From contig MNCI01013908.1 in assembly GCA_015680685.1 (NCBI GenBank), positions 1,438,955 through 1,502,954 of the forward strand: a stretch of DNA of 64,000 nt, read 5' to 3'. Below, one piece after another: positions 47,616-57,865 of the stretch (its first letter is position 1; every line of letters starts with the position of its first letter). The position numbers and the translations under genes are program-made. The notes beneath the pieces were generated by a model, which was not told the origin of the DNA, did no database searches, and was given only the letters and a program-made list of their open reading frames with translations. This DNA is from Gnetum montanum. Taxonomy: Eukaryota; Streptophyta; Gnetopsida; Gnetales; Gnetaceae.

Positions 47616-48153
47616 CCCCCTCCTAATGCTAGTGCCTGATTTGGCTTGTTAGTCTTGTCACTTTTTTTAGTTTTTTGGATTGTTGTTTTGTTTTTGGAAT
47701 GGGTGAAGATAGATGTAACATGATGATGGTGTAATATGCTATAACTTTGTATTGCATAAACGTTGTTTTGTTTCTTTTCTTTTCTTTTTTTCAAGTTTAT
47801 ATGTGAACGTAATCGTAAACTGGAGCCATGTCTAGTAAAAATAAAAATAAAAGAAATGAAACTTGTAATTTGTGAAATGTAAATGATAATGACATAGTGG
47901 AGTTTTGGTGAACTGACAATGTACCGTGGCCTAGTTTAAGGCCATTTTGGGCCATGGGTATTAGTTTAAAGTTGTGGTGGACTATTTCATCTTTTTCAAA
48001 GTGGTGGAGGAGACTGTAGCTGTTTTAGTGAATTTAGAAGAACTGGCCATTTTTGACCATGGCTAGTTTAACGTCGTTGTGGATGTTTGGTAGTTTAACA
48101 TCATTTTGGATGCATGGTAGTTTAACATCATTTTAGATGTATGGTAAATGGTA
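47616..48153 (-). repeat. E2 hairpin array between antisense gene and gag-pro
   Basis: At about 47930-48145: CCTAGTTTAAGGCCATTTTGGGCC, GCTAGTTTAACGTCGTTGTGG and three TAGTTTAACATCATTTTGGATG-like units of about 30 bp. The last three are nearly identical, so this part was duplicated recently. The first 300 bases are A/T-rich with no feature seen. Confidence 0.62.
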
Positions 48154-49050
48154 TCAATAGTTGAGTAGCTTCTTTACTTTTTGAAGCTTGAGATTAGGAG
48201 TAGGGCATGTCGGTGTGATCGTGTATTCAGCGTCTACTTCGCTAGCTATGTCAAATGGTAACTCTGACCATGAGACGTCTGGGGGAATGGCCCCTATGTC
48301 ATCATGTTCTGAAGTTTCCATGTTTTGTAATGTTTACATGTCAACATTGTCTTGCTTAGGCTCATCGGTGGTATCATCTTATTTAAGCTTAGGAGTAGTG
48401 TTGTCTTCTTTAGATTCATCAAATTCAACCTCTCAGCCTTGATTTGTGCCTACATGTGAAGAGATGTTGGATGTAGCCTTGTCACCGTGTATAATGATTT
48501 CACCACCTTCGTAAGGTAAGTGAATCTCTTGATGGATGGGTAAGGATACCACTTTTAATTGGGCTAACCAAGGTTATCCAAAAATCAAGTTAAATCCTGA
48601 CATCTCATCTACGACAACAAAATCAGCTAATGTGCAGAACTGGTCCCCCGCTATGAAGTCCAAAGTGAGTGTTCCTTTTACTGTGACATGTGATCTGCTG
48701 AATGATTTCAGGAATATCGTGGATGTTGGTTTTATTTGCTCTATGAGCCGTAATTGTTCGATGAAGGGGAATGGTACCACATTCGTGGCTGCCCCATCAT
48801 CAACATGCACCCTATGTATTTTAAACTGGTTGACTTGTATGGTTATGAACATAGGTGTGGTGGTGACTTCTCCCATTTTCTTATTCTTTTTAATGCTATC
48901 TATGTGGAAGTCTAGTGATGTGGACCCTGATCTTTGATGTGGAGACATTACTGCATGAATGGACGGTTCAGTTGCAGGTAAGTCTTCATTGATAGGGATC
49001 GATGTTAACATACGTACTAGAGCTCTGTGGTGTACTTGAGAGGTCATCAT
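48154..49050 (-). pseudogene. E2 protease and end of the gag-pro ORF
   Basis: Aspartic protease with loop VHVDDGAATNV (D-D-G-A at 48790-48801) and MSGFNLIFG near 48574-48600. The tail contains WSELPF and ends KKLLNY with a stop at 48154-48156, matching E1 and E3. The frame is open over 158 codons from 49050, among the better-kept parts of E2. Confidence 0.8.
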
Positions 49051-51296
49051 TAAGTCATACAGGCTTAGCGAAGTGTTCTTTTGTTTGAGGGACTATGTAA
49101 CCTGGGTTAGGGCACTAGCCAAGTCTTTGTTATTTGGTATGTTCTTGTTGGTTGAGACTTGGTCCATTGGACCTAACAGTTGTATTTTTTGAGGAAGGGT
49201 TGTTGCGTGGTCAACTGTAATCGTTGGATTTGGCTCCTCAGGCATTCTTGATTTTTTAGCTTGGTTACTTGTGCTTGGCTTATTAGTTGTCAAATCCATG
49301 GGTATAGCATTTAATGGAGTGGGTTTTGGGGGTCCTAGCTTATGACCTTGGTGTTCTCTTTTCAGGCATTCCCTAGTCAACCTATCTATGAGGTGTTCTT
49401 ATGAAGGCTGCGAGGGAGCTATTGGGGTCTAAACATTGGGGTGCTTTGGGACTCGGATAACAAATGAAATGGGGTGGGTTTGTGATGGAACTATTGGTGG
49501 TTGAGTGTCAGGGTGTTTAGACACCCGGATTACAAATGGAGTGCGACGAGTTGGTGTTTGAGCTATCAGAGTTTGAACATCTAGTTGCTTGGGCATCCTA
49601 ATCTCAAATGTAGCTAGTCTGGTTTGGGGTTGTATGTCTATGGTTGCAACAACAGGTGATACCTGGACCATGAAGGGAGCAGGTTTCGTTTGTGGGGGTA
49701 TGTTTGTTGTTACCACGGCAGGAGGTACCCGGATGGCGGACAGTTTTTGAGGTGTGGAGGGTGTATGTGTTGGAAATGGGGATTGGGGAGATGGTGTTGA
49801 TGCTGTAGGAACACGAATCATAAAGGGTTTTCTAGGTATTTCTTGTTCGTTGTTGACATATATTGTGTTGATCACATAAGGAGCCTCCTTGATGTTAAGG
49901 GGATCCTTATACATGCCCATAGATTGATTTTGCGATTTTATAGGATTAGCTTTGTCGAAGGTTATTTCACCCCTATCAATCATACATTGTATGTCTTGTT
50001 TTAGGGTGAAACAGTAATCGGTTCCGTGCCAGTTTCATTGATGGTATTCGCAAAATCTATCTAGCCTAAAGCCTCTCAGAATTGGAGGCTCATTTGGTGT
50101 TTCCAAGCTTGGGTTTTTGACCAATTCATAGTATCGGTCATGTTTCTGGGCTGCCACAGGAGACAACTTCTTATGTTGGATGACCCCAGCCTTTAAAAGT
50201 TGATCTAGTAGCTGCAAAGGCTTCATAGGAAATGGTGTATATTGAGCAGGTTCTCTTCTCTCAAATGTATTGGTGTGACTTGTGTTAGTAGTTTGTGTGA
50301 AAGATGATTCAGGTGTGTGTGTGGGAGTGGTTCTCTCATAGTTAATGGGAATAGTAGGTTGTTTCCCTTTTTGTTGCACATTGTTAGGTTGAGCCATCTC
50401 CGCTACTGCTACTACTGTTGCTTTAGCTTTGTCTTTGTCTTTCTTCATATGTTTATTTTTAAAGGTTGAATAAGTGAATTCATGACTATTTTGGGCTGCC
50501 TCCTCTATGTTCTTTATCTATACAAAATCTTGACTTAGGGTGCAAGCATTTAGATAGTAGAGCCTTAACTTAATGATGTCATTCATGACTCCTTTAAGAA
50601 TCGTAAGTAGGTATGTTTCCAGTATTAGCTCGTGAAGTTCATTAAGTGCATCATTCCATCTCTAGATGAACTTTTGCATAGGTTCTAGTGGTGCTTGCTT
50701 TACCTGGATCAGACTATCTAAGGTTTCTTTGGGCTTCAATTTGTACTTAAACCTGGTAACAAACTAGTGTAATAGATCCTCTAGAGAGGATATAGAGTTA
50801 CGGGGTAAGGCTTTGTACCAGTCTAAGGCTCTTCCGGTTAAAGACATGGCGAATACATGTAGGATTGTGTGGGGCCAAGCTTGAAGCAACAAACATTCTA
50901 ATCTAAATGTTACTAAGTGGGTGTTGGGGTCTCCTTCCCCATTATATTTTTTCAATTAGGGTAATGAAACTCCCTTGGGTAAAGTTAAAGGTGGCACTGA
51001 GGAACTGATCGGATCATCTTGGTAGAAGTCCAACACTTTAAGCTCTTCAGTGTTAGCAGTTTTAAGGTGCTTTACCTCATCAGTGAGCTCTTGCATCATT
51101 GTTTTGGCTTTCGACCATTCTTGGGGACTTGGTGGAGTAGTAGGTTGGTTAATCTGAGTACCATACAAGTTAGACTGTTGTACGGTTGGTAGGAATGATG
51201 ACTATTGTGTTATTGATGGTTGTACTTGAGGGAAGTTCATGGATGGAATTGTAGTAGGTGGTACATTGTAATGAGCCAGTTGATGTTGTTAAGTTG
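49051..51296 (-). pseudogene. E2 gag, N-terminus deleted
   Basis: Gag core at about 50955-50600 (KKYNGEGDPNTHLVTFR, SLTGRALDWYKALP), a Lys-rich stretch near 50440, the zinc-knuckle region near 50035-50070 (RLDRFCEYHQ, then broken), and a long Pro/Thr/Val-rich tail at 49429-49983 with repeats of 'FVIRVPKHP'-like units. The first ~250 codons, leader and PBS are absent because LTR sequence starts at 51297. Confidence 0.78.
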
Positions 51297-52824
51297 AAAT
51301 ATGTGGTATTTATAGGGTTTTAGGGCATGGCGTTCAGATCTGGAGGAAGATCTATGGCTACGGGGTGAGAGAAATGAGGATCGAGTGATAGGTATTTGCA
51401 TTTTGACCAGATGCACAAAATCTTACAATGCACAGGGTGCAGCGTGATGAAGATCTCTTACGCTGGTGTGTAATCCTCAGCATAAGAGCTTGATACACTC
51501 AAAAAAATGCAAAATGTACAAAGAATGTCAAAGTACAAGGGTGGATCTTAATGTCGGGCCTCTGGATCTATAGATCTGTGCTGTTTTTGCTCTGCCAAAG
51601 CCTCTAGCATGTGTGGATTTGGCTCTGGTGTGTTTGCAGCGTGACCTGGTATCATCGTCTGGCATCCAGCATACCAGCGTCCTAGTGTTTACGCTGTGCA
51701 TACATTGGCGTCAGTGTGCCAGCATGACCATCAACGTGCCCAATATTCAAGATGCATTTTGAGCCCATTTTTGACGTGTGAGACCCATTTTAGAAGTGGA
51801 TCTGCATGCCTGAGGTCGAGAGGATTCTGTACATCTATTTTGAGCTGGTTTGGAGGCTTCTTTGGCACACTTTAGGTTGGTCATGCTATGGTCACACTGC
51901 CCATCATGACCTCAGCGTAACCTTAGCGTGACCAAGTGTTTATGCCCTATTTTGAGTTGATTTTTGGATGCTGAAGACTATTCCTTGAATGCCCAACTGC
52001 TACCTGCTCTCCAAGGTATCCTGGATGCTGAATTTGACTCCATTTTGCTATTGTTTTGGGTCAGTTTGGTTTGGTCACGCTGTGCAGCATGACCTCAGCT
52101 TGACCAAGTTAAAATGGCACGTTTGAAGCTCAAATCTTGATTTTCTAAAGCCTTAGAGTTAGTACAATTATTGCCTATCCCCAAGGGATTGAGTTCATGT
52201 TGAAATTGGACCTAAAATTGCTTAATGTTCCCTATTTTTGCTTGGTCACGCTGTGCAAAGTGACCTCAGTGTGACCAACTGAAAAGGCCACGTTTGAGAC
52301 CCAAATTGTGAGTTTTTGAAGCCTGTGAACATGTAGAAGTGTTTCCTAGCTTCCAAGAGTTGAATTGATGTCGAAATTCTACCTGGAGGTGCCTAAATTG
52401 AGTTGTTCTTATTTGGTCACGCTATGCAGCGTGACCTCAGCATGACTAACTAAAAGTGTGTTAAAACATGTGATTCTGAGCTCAAATTTCAAGATTCTAA
52501 AGGCTAGGAGCTGCAGGGAACTCTGGTGATGCACAAGGAGGGTCTGCATGTCCAAATTTGGCCTATTTGGACTCAATTTTAGGGCTCCAAAGTTTGGTCA
52601 CACTGTACACATGCCATTCATATGCTAGGTAGCATGTCCAAAGTGTGTGTGACCAAGCTTGCACATTTTTGGGCCAGAAACCTTTGATTCTTGATGCCAA
52701 GACTTGTTGTAGTCATCTGTGGGCCACTGGGGAACCTTGCTTGCTCCATTATGGGTCGTTTGAGGCTTCTTCAGAGGCTCACAAGTTTTCTAGGAGTGTT
52801 ACTAAAATTTTTGTGGTGTTTTCA
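51297..52824 (-). repeat. E2 5' LTR, truncated on its inner side
   Basis: It matches 17957-19476 of the E2 3' LTR and ends GTGTTTTCA at 52824, followed by the CGGAG target duplication. About 605 bp at the LTR/leader side are missing. The same dyad-bearing ~180-bp tandem units recur near 51890, 52075, 52245, 52425 and 52595. Confidence 0.83.
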
Positions 52825-54301
52825 CGGAGCGCCCTGAATGGTCTGGTTGATCAGATAGGGACTTAGTCGGCGTGTATATAGCCTTTTGCAACATATAGTT
52901 TGAAAATGGGGATGAAAGCACGAAGTAATGTTTAAACGTAAATAAGGAAAAAAAATAGTATAAAACACGACAATAAGCAAGAAACAAAGTGAAATGTAGT
53001 TAGAAAAATGCACTGCTCCAAAGCTACAAGCCTACTCTGTCAAGATGGATACAGTTGGTTGCACAGCGTTGAGGAGTGCAGAGATCCCGAGAGTAACTAG
53101 GGCATGTAGAGAAAAATGGTGATGTGCTTGGGCATGCACTCGAGAGCTGACACTATGAAAATTCTACTAAGGTGGTAAAAAAGGGACAGAACAAAATGTT
53201 AGCTGAAAATGCTAACTATTTGCAGTGTCAAAAAAAAAGCTTACAATGCTCACTACTCAATGTTACAATGCCTTTTTTTTAGAACCTCTATGGTCATCCT
53301 CTTGATCCTTGCTCATTGGGGTATTTATAGGGCTAAAGGGCACACAAGAGGGGTAGTTTCGATGCCACGTGCCTTGGGCCCACATTGACTTGCTTATGCT
53401 GCACATGCCACGCATGACCGTTGGAATTGCATGACTATTGTAATGTGAGCCTGCCACGCTGTAACTATGAGCCTACCACATCATAATTATGCCATCAGCA
53501 TCTGGAGACGCATGCCAATGGTCCAATTAGGTGAAGTGCATTGATATTGCAAAACCACCCGCATGCTTTGCTATGCTTCATAGTGTAGCATGCTCAGCAT
53601 AGCGTAGCATCTTATTGTGCCTTTGGCTACATGTGTGTTGCATATTTGCTATGCTATGCTACACTACGTAGTGTAGCATAGCGTAGCGACTAGCCTTAGT
53701 TGTGAAAAATTTTGCCAATCTGCGAACTTTGCTTCCTGCATCATGGAACTTGTGAACTTTCTGATCTTGCCCTTTGAGTTGCCTTCTGTCACCTTCACAG
53801 AATTTCCATGCCTCGCTACGCCACGTAGCGTAGTAGCAGACATGGTCTGCTGCTTTCTAATGGAAAAAGACATTGCTGAAGGACTTGAGGTCGAGCAGGG
53901 GACCGACCGTGTAGTTTTTACTACGCTATGCTACACTGCATAGCATAGCATAGCATAGCACTAAGTTTTGCGATTGTTTTCTGAAGCTTGCTATGCTACA
54001 TAGCGAGGCGTAGAGTAGCGTAGCAAACTTCGTGACTTAGAAAACTTACCAAATTGTTTCATGCATCCTGAGCGCTATAGTCAAATCTGTGCATTATTTC
54101 TGAGCAAGTTGTCAACTAGGCACACTACTTGGGTGGACAGGAAAGATGATCTGTAGAGCCGATTTTCACCCAAAGTAGAAAATTTTCCAAACTAGCCAAC
54201 CTAAGTTCAGAGCGTTCTCCTCTCAAAGAACTATTGTATCACTACGCGGATTGTAAGGCCTGGTAAAGCGAGAATGACTTCGAATTTTTTGGGATGTTTC
54301 A
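52825..54301 (-). repeat. E1 5' LTR, outer piece
   Basis: 52825-52829 is the E2 target duplication CGGAG. From 52830 the sequence continues the E1 LTR begun at 17242 and matches 868-2344, ending GGGATGTTTCA at 54301. It is followed by GGAGG, the E1 target duplication. Confidence 0.87.
53653..53682. repeat. 30-bp perfect palindrome in the E1 LTR
   Basis: The arms are 15 bases each (GCTATGCTACACTAC and its exact reverse complement), centred between 53667 and 53668. The other LTR has a decayed form around 1690-1712. It sits in a cluster of TAGCATAGC words. Confidence 0.85.
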
Positions 54302-54306
54302 GGAGG
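54302..54306. repeat. Target site duplication GGAGG, right copy (E1)
   Basis: Identical to 749-753; directly follows the CA end of the E1 5' LTR. Confidence 0.85.
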
Positions 54307-57174
54307 CTCCTCAGCCGAGCGAGACCTTTTACACTGCAACTTACTAGCCACCATCTCTGCAATAAGGCATTTTCCCTTTAACATGTTGCCTGTGGTAGCA
54401 GGGGGCACCTCTCCTAGGCTGTCTTGGCCATGGAAGTTATGTGCCACCTGATCCCTAGTCATCATTGAAAATGATTCCCTAATAGCTTTTGGGGAATCCT
54501 GGGACCGGGTGGTATGGAAGACTTGGAAAATCCATGGTCTGGAAATCTAGTTGTGATTTTATTGCACCCAGACTCCATTCTCATGGACTACCAAGAATTC
54601 CACAAAGTGCCGCAGGCAAGCTACAAAGAAGGCATGATGCACATTGAAATGGGATTTAGGCTTCTTACAAAGCTTGACCATTTCAGCTTACAGACCTTTG
54701 CACAGATGCCTGACCCAATTATAATGGATCCCCTCTTCCATGAATTCTCTCATTATCCAAGCTTACTTGATCCTAATGATTTTTCCTTGGGAAAGTAACT
54801 TGGGGAAAGCATGGGCATGAAAGATGGGGTAAACCATTTTGGCCGCTCTTAGCATGGCCTTTTTAATGTGGATCCCATTTCAGTCCTTCGCTATCCCTAG
54901 CCACTCCACAATGTCCACCTAATGGTTTGCCTTCCTTTTGGTCTTTTACCCCACAGGGAGACCATCAGTGAGGACACCGGATAGATTTGCAAATAGTTGA
55001 TCATTAATATGAAGCACCACTAGCACACCGTGGACACATGTGTAGAAGCTATCTACTCTTTTGGAAAAGGAGTCAACTAGGGCAAGCATTTCGGTAGTAC
55101 GAATGCTTGGGTTGATGGCCAAGAACAACTCCATGAGCACAGCATCCCAAAGTTTGTTGATGAGTGAGTCTGGGGCCCCATTGCAGAGCCAGCGTTGGGT
55201 CCCTTCCACCTCCCCATCCTTGAAGTAGATGTTGGCCTTGTTATGCCTAGAGGTGATCATGGTAACCTCTTGGGATTTCTTCACTACTGTAGCAATTTGC
55301 AAAAAATAAAATTAAACAAAATAACATAAAAGGAAAAAATAGGAAAAAAAAGGAAACAATACTCAAACATGCAAGCAAAAAATTTACAATCTAGTGTACT
55401 AGGTTTAAACGGTGACGGAAATGGTGGGAGATCCATCAATACATCTTCAACACTGATCGGCCTAAGGGATACCCAATCCTTATCCAACCAACCAAATTCC
55501 TTACACTTTTGGTAGAACTGGGAGTACTGGGTTGGATAGGTTTTGTACTCACCCCCGCATTGGGCTATCATGGCGATGCGCACATTCCCAGTGGCAGAAA
55601 ACTCTCGTAGGGCCATCTATGCCAAAGCCAAGTGTCAGTATCACTGTGAAGTCCATTCTTGTCATTATAAAACCTGGTAACACACCAAAAAAAGAAAAAG
55701 CACATACACTATTAACACTATTACCTAGTGTAGCATGCATTGCATAACGTGACAAAATACGCTCACAGAACTCACTCGCCAGCAAGATACATGGTTCCAA
55801 GTGGGTTTTGAAAATAGGTGCCCACATGATGGGCAATGAACAATGTGTTGCATGGGTGATAGTAGTTATACTCAGGCATTTTCTAGATCCAACTCAAATG
55901 CCTCAAGCTTTTTGGGCACTGATTAGACCCTTCTACCTAGTTACCCCCGATTGCCCCATTGGTCAAAAATCTCAGAATACCATGGTTAGCCCCAAGCAAC
56001 AACATTTCTGTGATTTTAGCTATTGTCTCCATAGACAAGTGTGACCAAATGATCACACTAAAGTGCTAGAGGAGGAATTGTAGGAAGTCCCGTGCACCTT
56101 CCTGGAACCAGACCGCCTATCGCTCCACACGTGCATGGGGCGGAGTAACATTGGCCACCAGTTTTCTTAGGTAGCACAGGACTTCTATGATTTCTAGGAT
56201 AATCAAAATGGGTTTTAACATCACCCTACACAACACAATGGTAAATGTTAGCAGTATGTTTAAGTAGGGTTCACACGTAGCATAGCATTTTTATCCATTT
56301 GTGAATAGCGTAGCATAATTCTTTCTTTGCATGTAGCATAGCATAAGCCCTTGGTCACATATTTTTTGAAAGAAAAGAATAAATTTGAAAATTATAAGTA
56401 GTGTGACAAAATAACATTTGCAGCATAGCAAGGCCATCAAGCATCACACAGCGTAGCAATACTAGCTATGCCTTATAGTGACTATCTCACGAACCACATA
56501 ACAAACATACAGGCACAGCAATATGACAAATTTATAGTTAAGGTAGATTCACCGACAGAACCATAGGATCAATGGCATAGCAACATGATGTTACCAATGC
56601 ATTGGTCTAAAGCTCCTACAACAAGCTGGCCTAGCGTAGCAAAAATTATTAAATGTGAATTTCAAATGAGAAAGAATTTAATATGCTACTACCATACAAA
56701 ATGATTAGCGCTACCCTACATTAAACATGTGTTACGCTATCAAATCTCATGCGTGGCTAGACCCTCCTGAAGGCCATACACTACGCTATTCACATGCTAA
56801 GTTTCCAGGATCATCTAAGCCTCTGTGACGAGGTAGTTGCAATAATGGTGGCCTAGGCAATATTGCATGCAACCTTAGCATAGTGTCCATACACCCGTCG
56901 CAGCCGAATCGGCAATAGCGCCGGTGTAATAGCAAAAATGGCAACAAAAATAGTGAAAAAAGATTCTGATTTTAATTGTAAAAAATGAAAAACAACAAAA
57001 AAAGAGAAGAAACAACAACAACAACCTAGAAAGCAAGGGTACCATAGCAACTTACTGGGTTGACAGAGACTCCTCTCTCACTGCGACGCACGCCTGTGAC
57101 ATATGTCCCAAGGTGTCTTTCACCTTGTCTACCTTGGCGAGCACTTGGTGTTTGCGTTCCCCTTTAGATGCCAT
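54302..57174 (-). pseudogene. E0 antisense gene, first exons
   Basis: Exon 1 is 57174-57056 (MASKGERKHQVLAKVDKV, ending CCCA before GTAAGTT). An intron of about 0.8 kb rich in TAGCATAGC words runs to near 56233. Exon 2 holds the NIF/FCP1-like block: KPILIILEIIEVL, ARDFLQFLL, VIIWSH, then NTLFIAHHVGTYFQNPLGT, with a GTGAGT donor near 55770. Exon 3 (to about 55410) has REFSATGNVRIAMIAQ and PPFPSPFKPS. Exon 4 from about 55286 has the middle domain (NIYFKDGEVEGTQRWL, ELFLAINPSIRTTEML, LFANLSGVLTDGLP). It is cut by E1 at 54302 and resumes at 753. Several tag codons stand where other copies have Trp or Gln. Confidence 0.62.
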
Positions 57175-57865
57175 CATCTTAGTTACAAATTCTCTATCAA
57201 TCTCTATGCTAAATCACCTTGCTCTCTATCGGTACAATCGATCTACACTCTGGATGTGGGCTCTACGCTCTTATAATAAGAATAACGAGTTTATCAGGGC
57301 TAAACCCCTATTTATAGCCAACGTAGTGAGATGAACTTGTCATTTACACGCCCCGACTAAGGTGGGATGCTCCGTATAGCATAGCACTCCCGCCATCCCA
57401 TAGCATCACTATTTGCATCGTAGCAGGTGGTCCCAACTGAGAATTTCATCCCACCTCAAACTAGCAACTTACCTTCGCAAAAACAACCCATTAGCAGTCC
57501 GTAAAGACCTTAAACTAATAGCTTTGACTTAAAAACTTAACCTGTTAATGGTCCATAATGACCTTAAACTAACACTCGCGACTAACAATTCGACCAAGTT
57601 AGCAATCCACAAAGTCCTTAAACTAGCAATTTTAAATTACAACTCTGCATCTTAGCAGTCTGCTACGACCTTAAACTAGCAGCCTGTAAACTTTGTATCA
57701 TAGTTAGTAATTGTTTCAACTGTTTCATATCTTATTGTTGCTTTGCAATATTTACTCTCATGTTTACTAAAAATAGGTATCACTTGATCTGGCTTTTATC
57801 TTATTGTGCCAAGTTGAGCAAGAATGGCCATGCATCACGATTTATCTTCACTTCTAACCTTGACA
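57175..57865 (+). repeat. E0 hairpin array between antisense gene and pol
   Basis: At about 57485-57685: AGCAGTCCGTAAAGACCTTAAACTA, GGTCCATAATGACCTTAAACTAA, GCAATCCACAAAGTCCTTAAACTAGC and GCAGTCTGCTACGACCTTAAACTAGC, the reverse-complement form of the E1 array (7250-7790). Near 57858 a pyrimidine-rich run ends CCTTGACAG-GTCC, like a sense-strand splice acceptor before pol. Confidence 0.62.

Larger units (their letters stand above)
17352..52824 (-). mobile_element. E2: Tat-like Ty3/gypsy retrotransposon, interrupted by E3
   Basis: E2 is a - strand element inserted in the E1 5' LTR. It has a 3' LTR (17352-19476), pol (24520-20990), an opposite-strand gene (25084-29814 plus 47221-47615), gag-pro (51296-48154) and a truncated 5' LTR (51297-52824). 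Its 5' LTR inner part, PBS, leader and gag N-terminus are deleted, so it is not complete. The E3 insertion (29815-47220) separates its pol and gag-pro halves by 17.4 kb. Same architecture as E1 and E3, but its LTR belongs to a different subfamily. Confidence 0.83.
754..54301 (-). mobile_element. E1: Tat-like Ty3/gypsy retrotransposon, interrupted by E2
   Basis: E1 is a - strand element bounded by LTRs with TG...CA ends and a perfect GGAGG target duplication. In sense order it has: 5' LTR (54301 down to 52830, then 17351 to 17242, split by E2), PBS, leader, gag-pro (16711-12864), an opposite-strand gene (8014-12504 on +), pol (about 7130-3652), a hairpin array, a polypurine-tract hairpin and the 3' LTR (2344-754). 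Without E2 it is about 18 kb, which is large and fits Tat/Ogre-type elements. All ORFs are broken by stops and frameshifts. LTRs of about 1.58-1.59 kb have diverged noticeably, so the insertion is old. Confidence 0.85.
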
